This document shows positions 9,542 to 16,161 of a stretch of DNA of 64,000 bases, one piece after another. Source of the stretch: Saprospiraceae bacterium (GTDB taxonomy: Bacteria > Bacteroidota > Bacteroidia > Chitinophagales > Saprospiraceae); the NCBI GenBank assembly GCA_020436935.1, contig JAGQWX010000002.1, positions 124,001 through 188,000 of the forward strand. Reading direction: 5' to 3'. Each line of letters opens with the position of its first letter. Position 1 is the first letter of the stretch. The notes below the pieces were generated by a model. It was not told where the DNA came from. It was given only the letters and a program-made list of their open reading frames with translations, and made no database searches. A program made the position numbers and the translations under genes.

Positions 9542-9549
9542 CAAAGGTA
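9542..9549 (-). promoter_or_regulatory. -7 box of the esterase/PQQ-dehydrogenase operon
   Basis: Minus-strand TACCTTTG fits TAnnTTTG and lies about 36 nt upstream of the ATG at 9506. No TTTG is found at the -33 position, which fits a promoter that needs an activator such as the adjacent AraC protein. Confidence 0.45.
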
Positions 9550-9577
9550 TAGGCCTACTCAGAAGCTATGATGATAT

Positions 9578-9596
9578 AAACTACTGTTTAAACTAC
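9578..9596. promoter_or_regulatory. Candidate AraC-type operator (direct repeat)
   Basis: The heptamer AAACTAC occurs at 9578-9584 and again at 9590-9596, a 12-bp period. It lies between the divergent AraC gene and the operon, about 30-45 nt upstream of the operon's -7 box. AraC-family proteins usually bind direct repeats at this kind of position. The link to this regulator is inference. Confidence 0.35.
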
Positions 9597-9670
9597 CATA
9601 ATTACATGTGTTGAATCTTTAATAGGAGGAGGTTCTTTTCAATATAGTATTTTTGTACAAAATATTTGGC

Positions 9671-10579
9671 ATGCAGACGATTTATAAAGTAGATAATATC
9701 AATAAGTACAATGCTGATTTGGGGCAGAAAACGCTTCACCCTTTGGTAACAATGGTTGACATGAGCACTGCTCCAAAGCGAAATTGGTATGGGGCAAATA
9801 GTGTTCGTTTTATGTACGATATGTATTGTGTTTTCCTTAAAGATGTGAAATGCGGTGACATCAGATATGGAAGGGAGTACTATGACTATCAGGAGGGTAC
9901 CTTGGTGTTTTTTGCCCCCGGGCAGATTGCTGATTATGATGTACCTCTTGAGCCCTATCAGCCTATGGGATATGCTCTTGTTTTTCATCCTGATTTATTG
10001 CACGGTACTGCACTTGCAAAAACCTTACAGGAGTATAGTTTTTTCAATTATAAATCCAATGAGGCTTTGCATATTTCAAATGATGAGCGTCAAGTAGTTT
10101 TGGACTGTTTTTCAAAAATAGCCAGAGAACTCAATCAGGGTATCGATCATCACAGCAAAAAGTTGATAGTATCCAACCTCGAGCTTTTTTTCAATTATTG
10201 TGAAAGGTATTATGACAGACAATTTATCACCAGAGAAAAAGTAAACCACGGCATTCTGGCCAATTTTGAGGAACTGATTAATGCTTATTTTAAATCAGAA
10301 AAACCTCAAATCATAGGTTTGCCCTCCGTAGCTCATTTCGCCGACGAACTCAATCTTTCTGCCAATTATTTCGGCGACCTTGTGAAAAAGGAAACTGGTA
10401 AATCAGCCAAGGAATACATTCAAAATAAAACCATTCAACTTGCAAAGGAAAAAATCTTTCAGGATAAAAATGTCAATGAAATTGCATATGAACTAGGCTT
10501 TAAATACCCCCAGCATTTTACCAGGCTTTTCAAGCAAAAAGTTGGTATGAGCCCTGTGGAATATAGGGTGGCAAATTAA
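9671..10579 (+). CDS. AraC-family transcriptional regulator
   Basis: 302 residues from the ATG at 9671. The open frame begins at a TTG at 9653, but that TTG overlaps a -7-like TATTTTTG box (9648-9655), so the ATG is preferred and the leader would be very short. The N-terminal part (to about residue 180) resembles a cupin-like sensor. The C-terminus holds two helix-turn-helix motifs (LSANYFGDLVKKETGKS and VNEIAYELGFKYPQHFTRLF) followed by KQKVGMSPVEYR, the AraC signature. It is divergent from the five-gene esterase/PQQ operon and is its likely activator. The effector is unknown. Confidence 0.92.
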   Translation: MQTIYKVDNINKYNADLGQKTLHPLVTMVDMSTAPKRNWYGANSVRFMYDMYCVFLKDVKCGDIRYGREYYDYQEGTLVFFAPGQIADYDVPLEPYQPMGYALVFHPDLLHGTALAKTLQEYSFFNYKSNEALHISNDERQVVLDCFSKIARELNQGIDHHSKKLIVSNLELFFNYCERYYDRQFITREKVNHGILANFEELINAYFKSEKPQIIGLPSVAHFADELNLSANYFGDLVKKETGKSAKEYIQNKTIQLAKEKIFQDKNVNEIAYELGFKYPQHFTRLFKQKVGMSPVEYRVAN

Positions 10580-10588
10580 GGGTAATGA

Positions 10589-10838
10589 TGCCACGAATGC
10601 AAGAATTATTTTTGTACTGTAGTTCACGAATGCATTGAATTTATTTTAAGGATTGCATTATAAGAAAGTACATATTTATGACCAATTGTTTCTAATCGGA
10701 AACCAATTAAATCCTATCAAATGTTGAACAAAATACACCTCATAAATTGGATTTAGTGTTTAGGTTAGGTGATCAAAACTCAGTATATATTTGTGTTTTC
10801 TAGGGAAAAAAATCCATCACAATTCGTGCATTCCTGGC
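10589..10838. repeat. Inverted pair of GCCACGAAT-type short repeats
   Basis: A copy at 10589-10606 is matched at 16 of 18 positions by an inverted copy at 10821-10838. A partial direct copy (CACGAATGCATTGAATT) lies at 10625-10641. The same repeat forms a near-perfect palindrome at 11200-11249 on the other side of the broken GxxExxY gene. No gene is visible between 10580 and 10865. Confidence 0.7.
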
Positions 10839-10865
10839 CAATAAAAATCAAACCTGCAAATTCTG

Positions 10866-11168
10866 CTATATTTTCTCTTTAAGGAAAGAATCTGAACTGT
10901 CTATTTCCACCCCTACCCACAAGGGCAAATGAACAGAAATTTGTCTGGGTCTCCAATGATTGTGGAAATAAGCCTCTGCATAAAACAATTGGGGAAGGAT
11001 GATTCCTTTATAATTTACAGAAAATTGTTTTTCTCTTTCAAATGGAATACCGGCCTTCCGGAATTCATACTCAAGAGCGTCTTTATAAACAATCTCCGCG
11101 AAGCCGGCACCAAGTTGATTATGTACCTCCATACACAGTCCGGTAATGAGGTACGACTCATTTTTCAT
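10866..11168 (-). pseudogene. Truncated GxxExxY-family protein (PD-(D/E)XK fold remnant)
   Basis: 100 residues from the ATG at 11168. A TTG at 11186 keeps the frame but overlaps a TATATTTG -7 box (minus strand, 11191-11184). Residues 1-65 match the family: HNQLGAGFAEIVYKDALEYE contains GFAEIVY, the name-giving motif, followed by the YKGIILPQLFYA strand. After that the sequence diverges (HNHWRPRQISVH...), and the Asp...Glu-x-Lys nuclease motif of the intact paralog at 14147 is missing. The break looks like a deletion or recombination rather than a clean stop. It is bracketed by CACGAAT-type repeats. Probably non-functional. Confidence 0.75.
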
Positions 11169-11199
11169 AATTAGGTTGATATCCAAATATAAAAATTAT

Positions 11200-11249
11200 G
11201 CCACGAATTCACTAATTAATAATAAAAAATAAATTCGTGAATTCGTGGC
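11200..11249. repeat. 50-bp palindrome of the CACGAATTC repeat family
   Basis: Arms at 11200-11217 and 11232-11249 pair at 17 of 18 positions around a 14-nt A/T loop. This family also appears at 10589-10606 and 10821-10838. It lies directly upstream of the truncated GxxExxY gene and directly next to the tRNA terminator. Confidence 0.8.
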
Positions 11250-11251
11250 AA

Positions 11252-11288
11252 AAAAAAGAGGCTGATCAAGCGATCAAACCTCTTTTTT
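11252..11288 (-). terminator. Intrinsic terminator of the CAT-anticodon tRNA
   Basis: A 10-bp stem (11252-11261 with 11279-11288), with an inner TGATC/GATCA stem, ends in a run of T on the minus strand just 1-2 nt past the mature tRNA 3' end. It would stop transcription leaving the tRNA gene. Confidence 0.8.
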
Positions 11289-11289
11289 G

Positions 11290-11363
11290 TGGGCCCACCA
11301 GGACTTGAACCTGGGACCACCTGATTATGAGTCAGGTGCTCTAACCGACTGAGCTATAGGCCC
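11290..11363 (-). tRNA. tRNA with CAT anticodon (Met elongator or Ile2)
   Basis: A 74-nt cloverleaf on the minus strand. The acceptor pairs GGGCCTA with TGGGCCC. The D-arm holds AGCTCAG...GGTTAGAGC. The anticodon stem CCTGA/TCAGG encloses CTCATAA, so the anticodon is CAT. The T-arm contains GGTTCAAGTCC. CCA is not encoded. CAT tRNAs can be elongator Met or lysidine-modified Ile2. The anticodon stem resembles tRNA-Ile(GAT), which favours Ile2, but I cannot settle it by eye. Confidence 0.93.
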
Positions 11364-11403
11364 CTTCTTACAGAACTTCTTAAAGTTCCTTAAAAAAGTG
11401 GTG

Positions 11404-11432
11404 CAAATGTAATGAAATATCAATTTTTCAAA
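11404..11432 (-). promoter_or_regulatory. Consensus Bacteroidota promoter for the CAT tRNA
   Basis: Minus-strand TTTG (11432-11429), then 17 nt, then TACATTTG (11411-11404). Both elements match the Bacteroidota sigma factor consensus. Transcription would begin about 35 nt upstream of the tRNA. The remainder of 11364-11527 shows no gene. Confidence 0.7.
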
Positions 11433-11527
11433 GCAAAATTCAAAAAAAAGTTGGCAGCCTACTCCACATTACAATGGTGGAAACGATGTTCTCCCTCAGT
11501 TGGTTTGAATCCCAAGTTTCAAATGGC

Positions 11528-12544
11528 CTATTTGAACAGACATTCAAATAGCTCTGAATCAATATAAAGCCCTTCCTCCAACTGCTTTTTCTTTTTGGCC
11601 AGACCCATCGCTCCTGGCATTCTCACAGGATGTTCAGGGTTAATAGCTGCGCTTCGCAGACAAGCATTTTTGAATTCCTCCATTTCCTGCAAAAAATATG
11701 ATTTTCCTGCAAACCTGATGGGGTCGATGACCTGGACAAAAACAGAAGCACCCCATCTGTTCGGTTCGCTGGATCTGCCATGGCCTCCCAGCGCATTGGT
11801 CATCGCCTCGATCATGATGCCGAGTGCAAATCCTTTGTACCCAAGATCCATTCCGCCAAAAGGCAACAAGGAAGCTGGTGGATCGGCGAAAAAAGCATTG
11901 GGATCGGAGGTCGTTTTTCCTTCTGCAGTGAGCAGCCAATCACCGCCCAGGCTTTGTCCATTTTTTACAGCCCTGTTCACCACTGCATTGGCCGTCGTTG
12001 ACATACTCACATCAATGAGAATGGGTTCTGACATGGTGGGTATGCCCAGAGCCAATGGATTAGGAGAATAGACCGGTGTCTTTCCCCCAAAAGGACTGAC
12101 GGTTTTATTCCTTGGATCTGAGCAGGCAAGTATACACATCAGATTGTTTTTAGTTACCGCTTCAAGGAAAGCAGCAAGACATGCGATGTGGTGGGATTTT
12201 TGGATAACAATGGTGCCAATGCCTTGGTTTTTTGCCATCGTACTGGCACGCTCAATGGCCAGTTCAGTGAGCCATGGTCCCGGCAAATACCGTCCGTCCC
12301 AGGTCTGAGTCGTCTCTGTAGAGTTGATGATTTCAGGATCACCGGAAGTCTCCATCATTCCCTTTTCCAATTCCTCCAGATATGGTTTCACCAGAGCTAG
12401 GCCATGAGTGGTATGTCCCAAAAGCTCACCTTCCAGCAAAATTTTAGCAGTCGATGCTGCTTTGCTGGGCTCCAGATTTTTATCCTGAAAAGCTTTGGTC
12501 AGTGCATTTAGAAGCCGCTCATAAGTGATGAGATGAAGTGACAT
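11528..12544 (-). CDS. LDH2/malate dehydrogenase-type NAD(P)-dependent oxidoreductase
   Basis: 338 residues from the ATG at 12544; an in-frame TTG at 12562 would add six residues and is less likely. Matches the Ldh_2 (YlbC/AllD/YiaK) family, which is unrelated to classical lactate dehydrogenase. Visible signatures are ELLGHTTHGLALVKPYLEEL near the N-terminus, the catalytic-His region KSHHIACLAAF, SPFGGKTPVYSPNPLALGIP, and DLGYKGFALGIMIEAMTNAL. Reduces or oxidises a 2-hydroxy/2-keto acid; the substrate is not predictable. It starts 28 nt after the TPR-Arr gene and may be co-transcribed. Confidence 0.9.
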   Translation of the reverse strand: MSLHLITYERLLNALTKAFQDKNLEPSKAASTAKILLEGELLGHTTHGLALVKPYLEELEKGMMETSGDPEIINSTETTQTWDGRYLPGPWLTELAIERASTMAKNQGIGTIVIQKSHHIACLAAFLEAVTKNNLMCILACSDPRNKTVSPFGGKTPVYSPNPLALGIPTMSEPILIDVSMSTTANAVVNRAVKNGQSLGGDWLLTAEGKTTSDPNAFFADPPASLLPFGGMDLGYKGFALGIMIEAMTNALGGHGRSSEPNRWGASVFVQVIDPIRFAGKSYFLQEMEEFKNACLRSAAINPEHPVRMPGAMGLAKKKKQLEEGLYIDSELFECLFK

Positions 12545-12571
12545 GTTACTGTTTTGCCACAAATATTGTAA

Positions 12572-13315
12572 CTAATTGATGATTTCACCCTGATTTTCAT
12601 CCAGTCTTTTGCGCCATTTTGCCAAATCTTCGGGACTTTGATTTGACCAGTCCTTTATCTCCCCAATGATTTTTAAAGGCGATTCAGAACGGTAAGATCG
12701 CGTTGGGTTACCGGGAAATTTTTTATTGGTGACGTTGGGGTCGTGTTCAAAAACACCCAATGGCTCAACGACATAAACTCGATCGGGTCCTTCTCCCTTT
12801 GCAAGGGCAGCAGCCAGTCCGGCACCATTGACCATGGCAGTAAAGTAGATATGATTCATCTTTAAACCATCCTGATAATTGGAAATACCACCCGGTGTAA
12901 GTAAATCTCCTGTTCCCAGATCTGCCTTGGTTCCGTGATAAAAAGGGCCTTGATCTGTTGGTGTATTGTTCGAAGATTTAGCTAGCGATTCATACTTTTC
13001 AAAAGATTCAACATCGTTCATTTGACGATAACAAAGAGCCATCTTTTCATAAATGGGGCCAAGTACAGAATTGACAGCATCGTCATTGATGCGTTGAGCA
13101 AACCCTAAAGCCAATTCCAGCCATCTGATTTCTTCTGCTTCATTTGTTTGATGGCGCGCCATGAAAAATGAAGTGATGAACTTCTCCAAATCGTGGCTGG
13201 ATGTTTCCCAGGCCTGGGTAAAAGTTTTTAAAGCATTTTCCGGCTCATTATTGTCTTCCATTTTCATGGCTTGAAGACACAATTGGATCACAGGGTTTTT
13301 AGGCGAGAATTCCAT
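12572..13315 (-). CDS. Arr-like NAD-dependent ADP-ribosyltransferase with N-terminal helical (TPR-like) domain
   Basis: 247 residues. The C-terminal half (from about 122) is a clear match to rifampin ADP-ribosyltransferase Arr: GPFYHGTKADL with His127, NHIYFTA with Tyr157, and the segment FEHDPNVTNKKFPGNPTRSY with Asp192, corresponding to the His-Tyr-Asp catalytic set. Classical Arr proteins are about 140 residues. Here about 115 extra residues precede it, with paired helices (ALKTFTQAWETSS, WLELALGFAQRIN, IYEKMALCYRQMND) that look like TPR repeats. Arr inactivates rifamycins; whether this fusion does is inference. It starts a two-gene leftward unit with the LDH2 gene. Confidence 0.88.
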   Translation of the reverse strand: MEFSPKNPVIQLCLQAMKMEDNNEPENALKTFTQAWETSSHDLEKFITSFFMARHQTNEAEEIRWLELALGFAQRINDDAVNSVLGPIYEKMALCYRQMNDVESFEKYESLAKSSNNTPTDQGPFYHGTKADLGTGDLLTPGGISNYQDGLKMNHIYFTAMVNGAGLAAALAKGEGPDRVYVVEPLGVFEHDPNVTNKKFPGNPTRSYRSESPLKIIGEIKDWSNQSPEDLAKWRKRLDENQGEIIN

Positions 13316-13436
13316 AGACTACAGTTTAGAAAGCAATAAACGATGATTTTATCATTTATTGCCTTCTAAAATACAACTTATTGTAAAATGAAATTCAGAT
13401 CATTGACCGGATTTGGTCAGCCGAATTAAAAAAAGA

Positions 13437-13952
13437 TCAGAACAATTTTTCCTGAGGAGGAGTAGCACCACCAAGTCTGATATAAACTGTAGTCTGGCCT
13501 CTATGGTGGGTCTGGTGCTCAAACATTTTTGCAATTGCCTCAGCTTTTGTCATTTCAAACCTTCCGAACAAAGTGATTTTTTCATTCATTTTTGAAGCCT
13601 CCATTTTTCCAATATTGTCAATGACAAAGTCATAACCGGCCATTACCAATTTGATAACGTTGGCTTTTGACTGGTCTTCTGCTTTTTCAGACGCACCAAA
13701 TCCGACCGGACTTTCAATGCCTGCAATGGCTGCAGTAAAGCCATAATTGGCATCTGTAAAGTGCAACATTTGTTGAGCAAATGAACGCATCTCGGGAGTG
13801 GGCTTGAGGTCATACTTATCTGCGGGCATGGCTTCAAGATATTCCATGGTGTATGCCTTGGCACGCTGCCAGTCTGCAACCGAGCTTTGGGCATTGATGG
13901 TGTAACAGAAAAGCAAAAGTAAAATCGAGGTGATTAGATTTTTTGTGATCAT
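13437..13952 (-). CDS. Secreted DinB-family protein
   Basis: 171 residues with a signal peptide (hydrophobic SILLLLFCYTINA, cleavage before Q). DinB-like four-helix-bundle signals are FAQQMLHFTDANYGF in the middle and MFEHQTHHRGQTTVYIR near the end, which supply the His metal ligands typical of the superfamily. Most family members are cytoplasmic thiol-dependent enzymes of unknown substrate; an exported one points to a periplasmic role. Monocistronic, leftward. A second DinB-like gene is at 43606. Confidence 0.85.
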   Translation of the reverse strand: MITKNLITSILLLLFCYTINAQSSVADWQRAKAYTMEYLEAMPADKYDLKPTPEMRSFAQQMLHFTDANYGFTAAIAGIESPVGFGASEKAEDQSKANVIKLVMAGYDFVIDNIGKMEASKMNEKITLFGRFEMTKAEAIAKMFEHQTHHRGQTTVYIRLGGATPPQEKLF

Positions 13953-14020
13953 TGTTTTATGTTTTTTTGCAAAAGTAAGATAAATACAGTTCTAGTACAA
14001 AGCAATAAGGAGTTGATTCA

Positions 14021-14043
14021 CGCAGAGACGCGGAGGCGCAAAG
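14021..14043 (-). repeat. Single inverted copy of the GCAGAGRCGC short repeat
   Basis: A 23-bp stretch whose reverse complement matches the repeated core of the array at 14537-14727 at 19 of 23 positions. It lies 104 bp upstream of the intact GxxExxY gene in the opposite orientation to the downstream array, so the gene is bracketed by inverted copies. Confidence 0.75.
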
Positions 14044-14116
14044 TAGGAAATTTCAAGATCGATTGAATTACAAATGAAGTTAATCGAATTGAAGGTTTAA
14101 GTAAAGCAAAATTTTT

Positions 14117-14124
14117 TAATTTTG
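14117..14124 (+). promoter_or_regulatory. -7 box of the GxxExxY gene
   Basis: TAATTTTG, a perfect TAnnTTTG match, 22 nt upstream of the ATG at 14147. It lies inside the repeat-bracketed unit, so the gene carries its own promoter. No good -33 element is visible. Confidence 0.5.
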
Positions 14125-14146
14125 GAATAATGAAATAATATGAAAA

Positions 14147-14524
14147 ATGAAAGAGAATGAAATATCCAGTATTGTAATAGATACAGCCTTACGTGTTCAT
14201 ATAGAATTGGGACCAGGTCTTTTTGAGTCTGTTTATGAAGAAATCCTTACCTATGAATTAATTAAGAAAGGCCTAATCATTGAAAGGCAAAAAGCAATTC
14301 CTGTACTTTGGGATGGCATGAAAATGGACCAGGGATTTAGAGCTGATTTAATTATCGAAAAAAAGGTGCTTATCGAAATAAAATCTGTAGAAACAATTGC
14401 ACATGTCCATCAAAAGCAAGTCCTAACTTATTTGAGATTAACAGGATTAAAGTTGGGTTTGCTCATTAACTTTAATGAAGCACTTCTGAAAAATGGAATT
14501 AAAAGAATAGTTAATAATTTATAA
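14147..14524 (+). CDS. GxxExxY-family protein (PD-(D/E)XK nuclease-like fold)
   Basis: 125 residues, full family length. GLFESVY at 24-30 is the GxxExxY motif. A core strand pair with Asp67 (FRADLII) and Glu77-Ile-Lys79 (VLIEIKSVE) forms a D...ExK site as in PD-(D/E)XK nucleases, so the nuclease-fold residues are intact, unlike the copy at 10866. The function is unknown, and these proteins are often multicopy. The gene has its own -7 box. It lies between an inverted single repeat (14021-14043) and a five-unit array that starts 13 nt after its stop. This arrangement suggests the gene and repeats move or are maintained together. Confidence 0.9.
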   Translation: MKENEISSIVIDTALRVHIELGPGLFESVYEEILTYELIKKGLIIERQKAIPVLWDGMKMDQGFRADLIIEKKVLIEIKSVETIAHVHQKQVLTYLRLTGLKLGLLINFNEALLKNGIKRIVNNL

Positions 14525-14536
14525 GGATGTGAGGCA

Positions 14537-14727
14537 GAAACCCTTCGCGTCTCAGCGCCTCTGCGAAAAAAAGGAAACCCTTCGCGTCTCAGCGCCTCTG
14601 CGAGAAAAAAAAGAAACCCTTCGCGTCTCAGCGCCTCTGCGAGAAAAAAAAGAAACCCTTCGCGTCTCGGCGCCTCTGCGAGAAAAAAAGAAACCCTTTG
14701 CGTCACAGCGCCTCTGCGAGAAAGAAA
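14537..14727. repeat. Tandem array, five units of 37-39 bp with GCGCCTCTGCG core
   Basis: Units begin at 14537, 14574, 14613, 14652 and 14690. Each holds GAAACCC, then TTCGCGTCTCAGCG and CCTCTGCG, then a 5-9 nt A-run whose length causes the size variation. The last unit is diverged (TTTGCGTCACAG). No unique spacers separate the units, so it is not CRISPR. Open frames across it on both strands are translations of the repeat. The array lies directly downstream of the intact GxxExxY gene. Confidence 0.93.
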
Positions 14728-14833
14728 ACTCTCCACGAGCCTCCGCTCTATATTTGTGAATCAATCCAAAATATTTTGGTGTTTTACCATGAAAAGGTTG
14801 TAATAACTTAAATTCCTTAAAAATTTTGCCCAA

Positions 14834-15418
14834 ATGAACGAACTCGAACAAAACATCAACACCTATTTTGGCATCATCCGACAGGACGAGCTCAAATCCG
14901 TCACCTCTTATTTCAAAGAAAATCAAGTGGAGAAAGGGGAGTATTTTCTGAAGTCAGGTCAAAAATGTCAGAAGTTGAGTTTTATTAAATCGGGCTTGTT
15001 CAGGATTTATGCCATCAGCGGAGATAAGGAAGTGACTCAATGGATCTCCACTCCGGGGTACTTTGTTACAGACCTCGCAAGTTTATATTTTAATACTCCT
15101 GCAAGGTGGACGATTCAGGCCATGACCGAGGCAGAAATTTATACCATCAACAAAGAAGATTATGTCCATCTGGGCAAGTTGATTCCAAAATGGCATGAAC
15201 TGGAAAAGATATTTATCGCCAAATGTTTTACGATTTTAGAGGACAGGATCTTTTCCCACCTGTCCATGACCGCTGAAGAGCGCTATCAATTCTTTTTTGA
15301 AAACAATCGGGAACTATTCAACCAGGTGCCGCTGCAATACATAGCCTCCATGTTGGGAATGACGCCGGAAACATTCAGCAGGGTCAGGAAAAAAGCAAGT
15401 GTCAATTTCAAAGGCTAA
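14834..15418 (+). CDS. Crp/Fnr-family transcriptional regulator
   Basis: 194 residues. A cyclic-nucleotide-binding-like beta-roll (about 10-120) includes KGEYFLKSGQKCQKLSFIKSG. A C-terminal winged helix contains PLQYIASMLGMTPETFSRVRKK as the recognition region. The usual cAMP-phosphate pocket motif is not obvious, and the N-terminal Fe-S cysteines of Fnr are absent, so the signal is unknown. The 3' end of the HTH is short but complete. Stands alone between two repeat regions. Confidence 0.9.
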   Translation: MNELEQNINTYFGIIRQDELKSVTSYFKENQVEKGEYFLKSGQKCQKLSFIKSGLFRIYAISGDKEVTQWISTPGYFVTDLASLYFNTPARWTIQAMTEAEIYTINKEDYVHLGKLIPKWHELEKIFIAKCFTILEDRIFSHLSMTAEERYQFFFENNRELFNQVPLQYIASMLGMTPETFSRVRKKASVNFKG

Positions 15419-15496
15419 GTGCATTCACTGCTCACTATTTGCATAGATGGCATGGATGGCAAAGTCGCATAGATCAGCTGAAATGCAGGGTCGCAG

Positions 15497-15600
15497 ACTC
15501 CCAACTCACTATGCCGAAGGCAAGTACTCCCAACTCACCAAAGCCGAAGGCAACTACTCACTACTCACCAAAGCCGAAGGCAGGTACTCACTACTCACTA
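15497..15600. repeat. Minisatellite, about 3.5 units of 29-30 bp
   Basis: Units at 15497-15525, 15526-15555 and 15556-15585, with a half unit to 15600. Each joins an ACTCMCWACTCACYA half to an AAGCCGAAGGCA half. It fills most of the gap between the Crp/Fnr and SRPBCC genes. No gene is supported here, although a frame from 15439 stays open through it. Confidence 0.85.
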
Positions 15601-15716
15601 AATGATGTAATTCAAGCGATTAATCAAATAAATTTTTTCTTGACATATATCAAGAGCTTCATCCTTTCCAAGAATGAATTTTGTGATATCATTTATAAGA
15701 ATAAAAATATCACATC

Positions 15717-16148
15717 ATGTCAAAAGAAATCAAAACCGAAATACACATCAACGCCAGCCCTGAGAAAGTATGGGCCATCTTCAGTGATTTTGAGAGCTAT
15801 CCGCAATGGAACCCTTTTATCAAATCTTTGACTGGGGAGGTGAAAGTTGGAGGTAGAATTGTTGCCCGGATCCAACCACCTGATTCCAGTGTTATGACTT
15901 TTAAACCTATGATATTGACCTATGAGGAGGGCAAGGAGTTGAGCTGGTTGGGTAAACTGTTTATTTCAGGCCTTTTTGATGGTTTGCACAAATTTGAATT
16001 TATAATGAACGCAGACGGTTCAACAACATTCATACACAGTGAAGTATTTAAGGGATTGCTTTTGGGATTGCTCAACCTGGAAAACACGAAAAAGGGATTT
16101 GAAGCAATGAATGTAAAATTGAAAAATGTGGCAGAATCAGGAAGCTGA
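15717..16148 (+). CDS. SRPBCC (START-like) domain protein
   Basis: 143 residues forming a single polyketide cyclase/SRPBCC fold. The start TEIHINASPEKVWAIFSDFE and PQWNPFI are diagnostic of this ligand-binding family, and the C-terminal long helix (NTKKGFEAMNVKLKNVAES) is present. No signal peptide. Binds a small hydrophobic molecule of unknown identity. It ends 14 nt before the convergent EEP-phosphatase gene, with no strong terminator between them. Confidence 0.88.
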   Translation: MSKEIKTEIHINASPEKVWAIFSDFESYPQWNPFIKSLTGEVKVGGRIVARIQPPDSSVMTFKPMILTYEEGKELSWLGKLFISGLFDGLHKFEFIMNADGSTTFIHSEVFKGLLLGLLNLENTKKGFEAMNVKLKNVAESGS

Positions 16149-16161
16149 TCTGACAAAGACC

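Noticed and set aside
11290-11363. Firm assignment as tRNA-Met
   Set aside because: CAT anticodon is shared by Ile2; the identity elements cannot be resolved by eye.
12572-13315. Calling this a rifampin resistance gene
   Set aside because: The Arr domain is clear but the fusion is unusual; resistance is not shown by sequence.
14537-14727. Possible CRISPR array
   Set aside because: Units differ only by A-run length and there are no unique spacers or cas genes.
14428-14926. Overlapping open frames on both strands through the array at 14537-14727
   Set aside because: Their translations are periodic copies of the 37-39 bp repeat in different frames; the GxxExxY and Crp/Fnr genes explain the coding parts.
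15640-15700. A TTGACA-type sigma-70 promoter
   Set aside because: Bacteroidota use TTTG/TAnnTTTG promoters; the match is probably chance.
15439-15831. 130-residue open frame
   Set aside because: It spans the minisatellite and overlaps the SRPBCC gene in another frame; composition is low-complexity.
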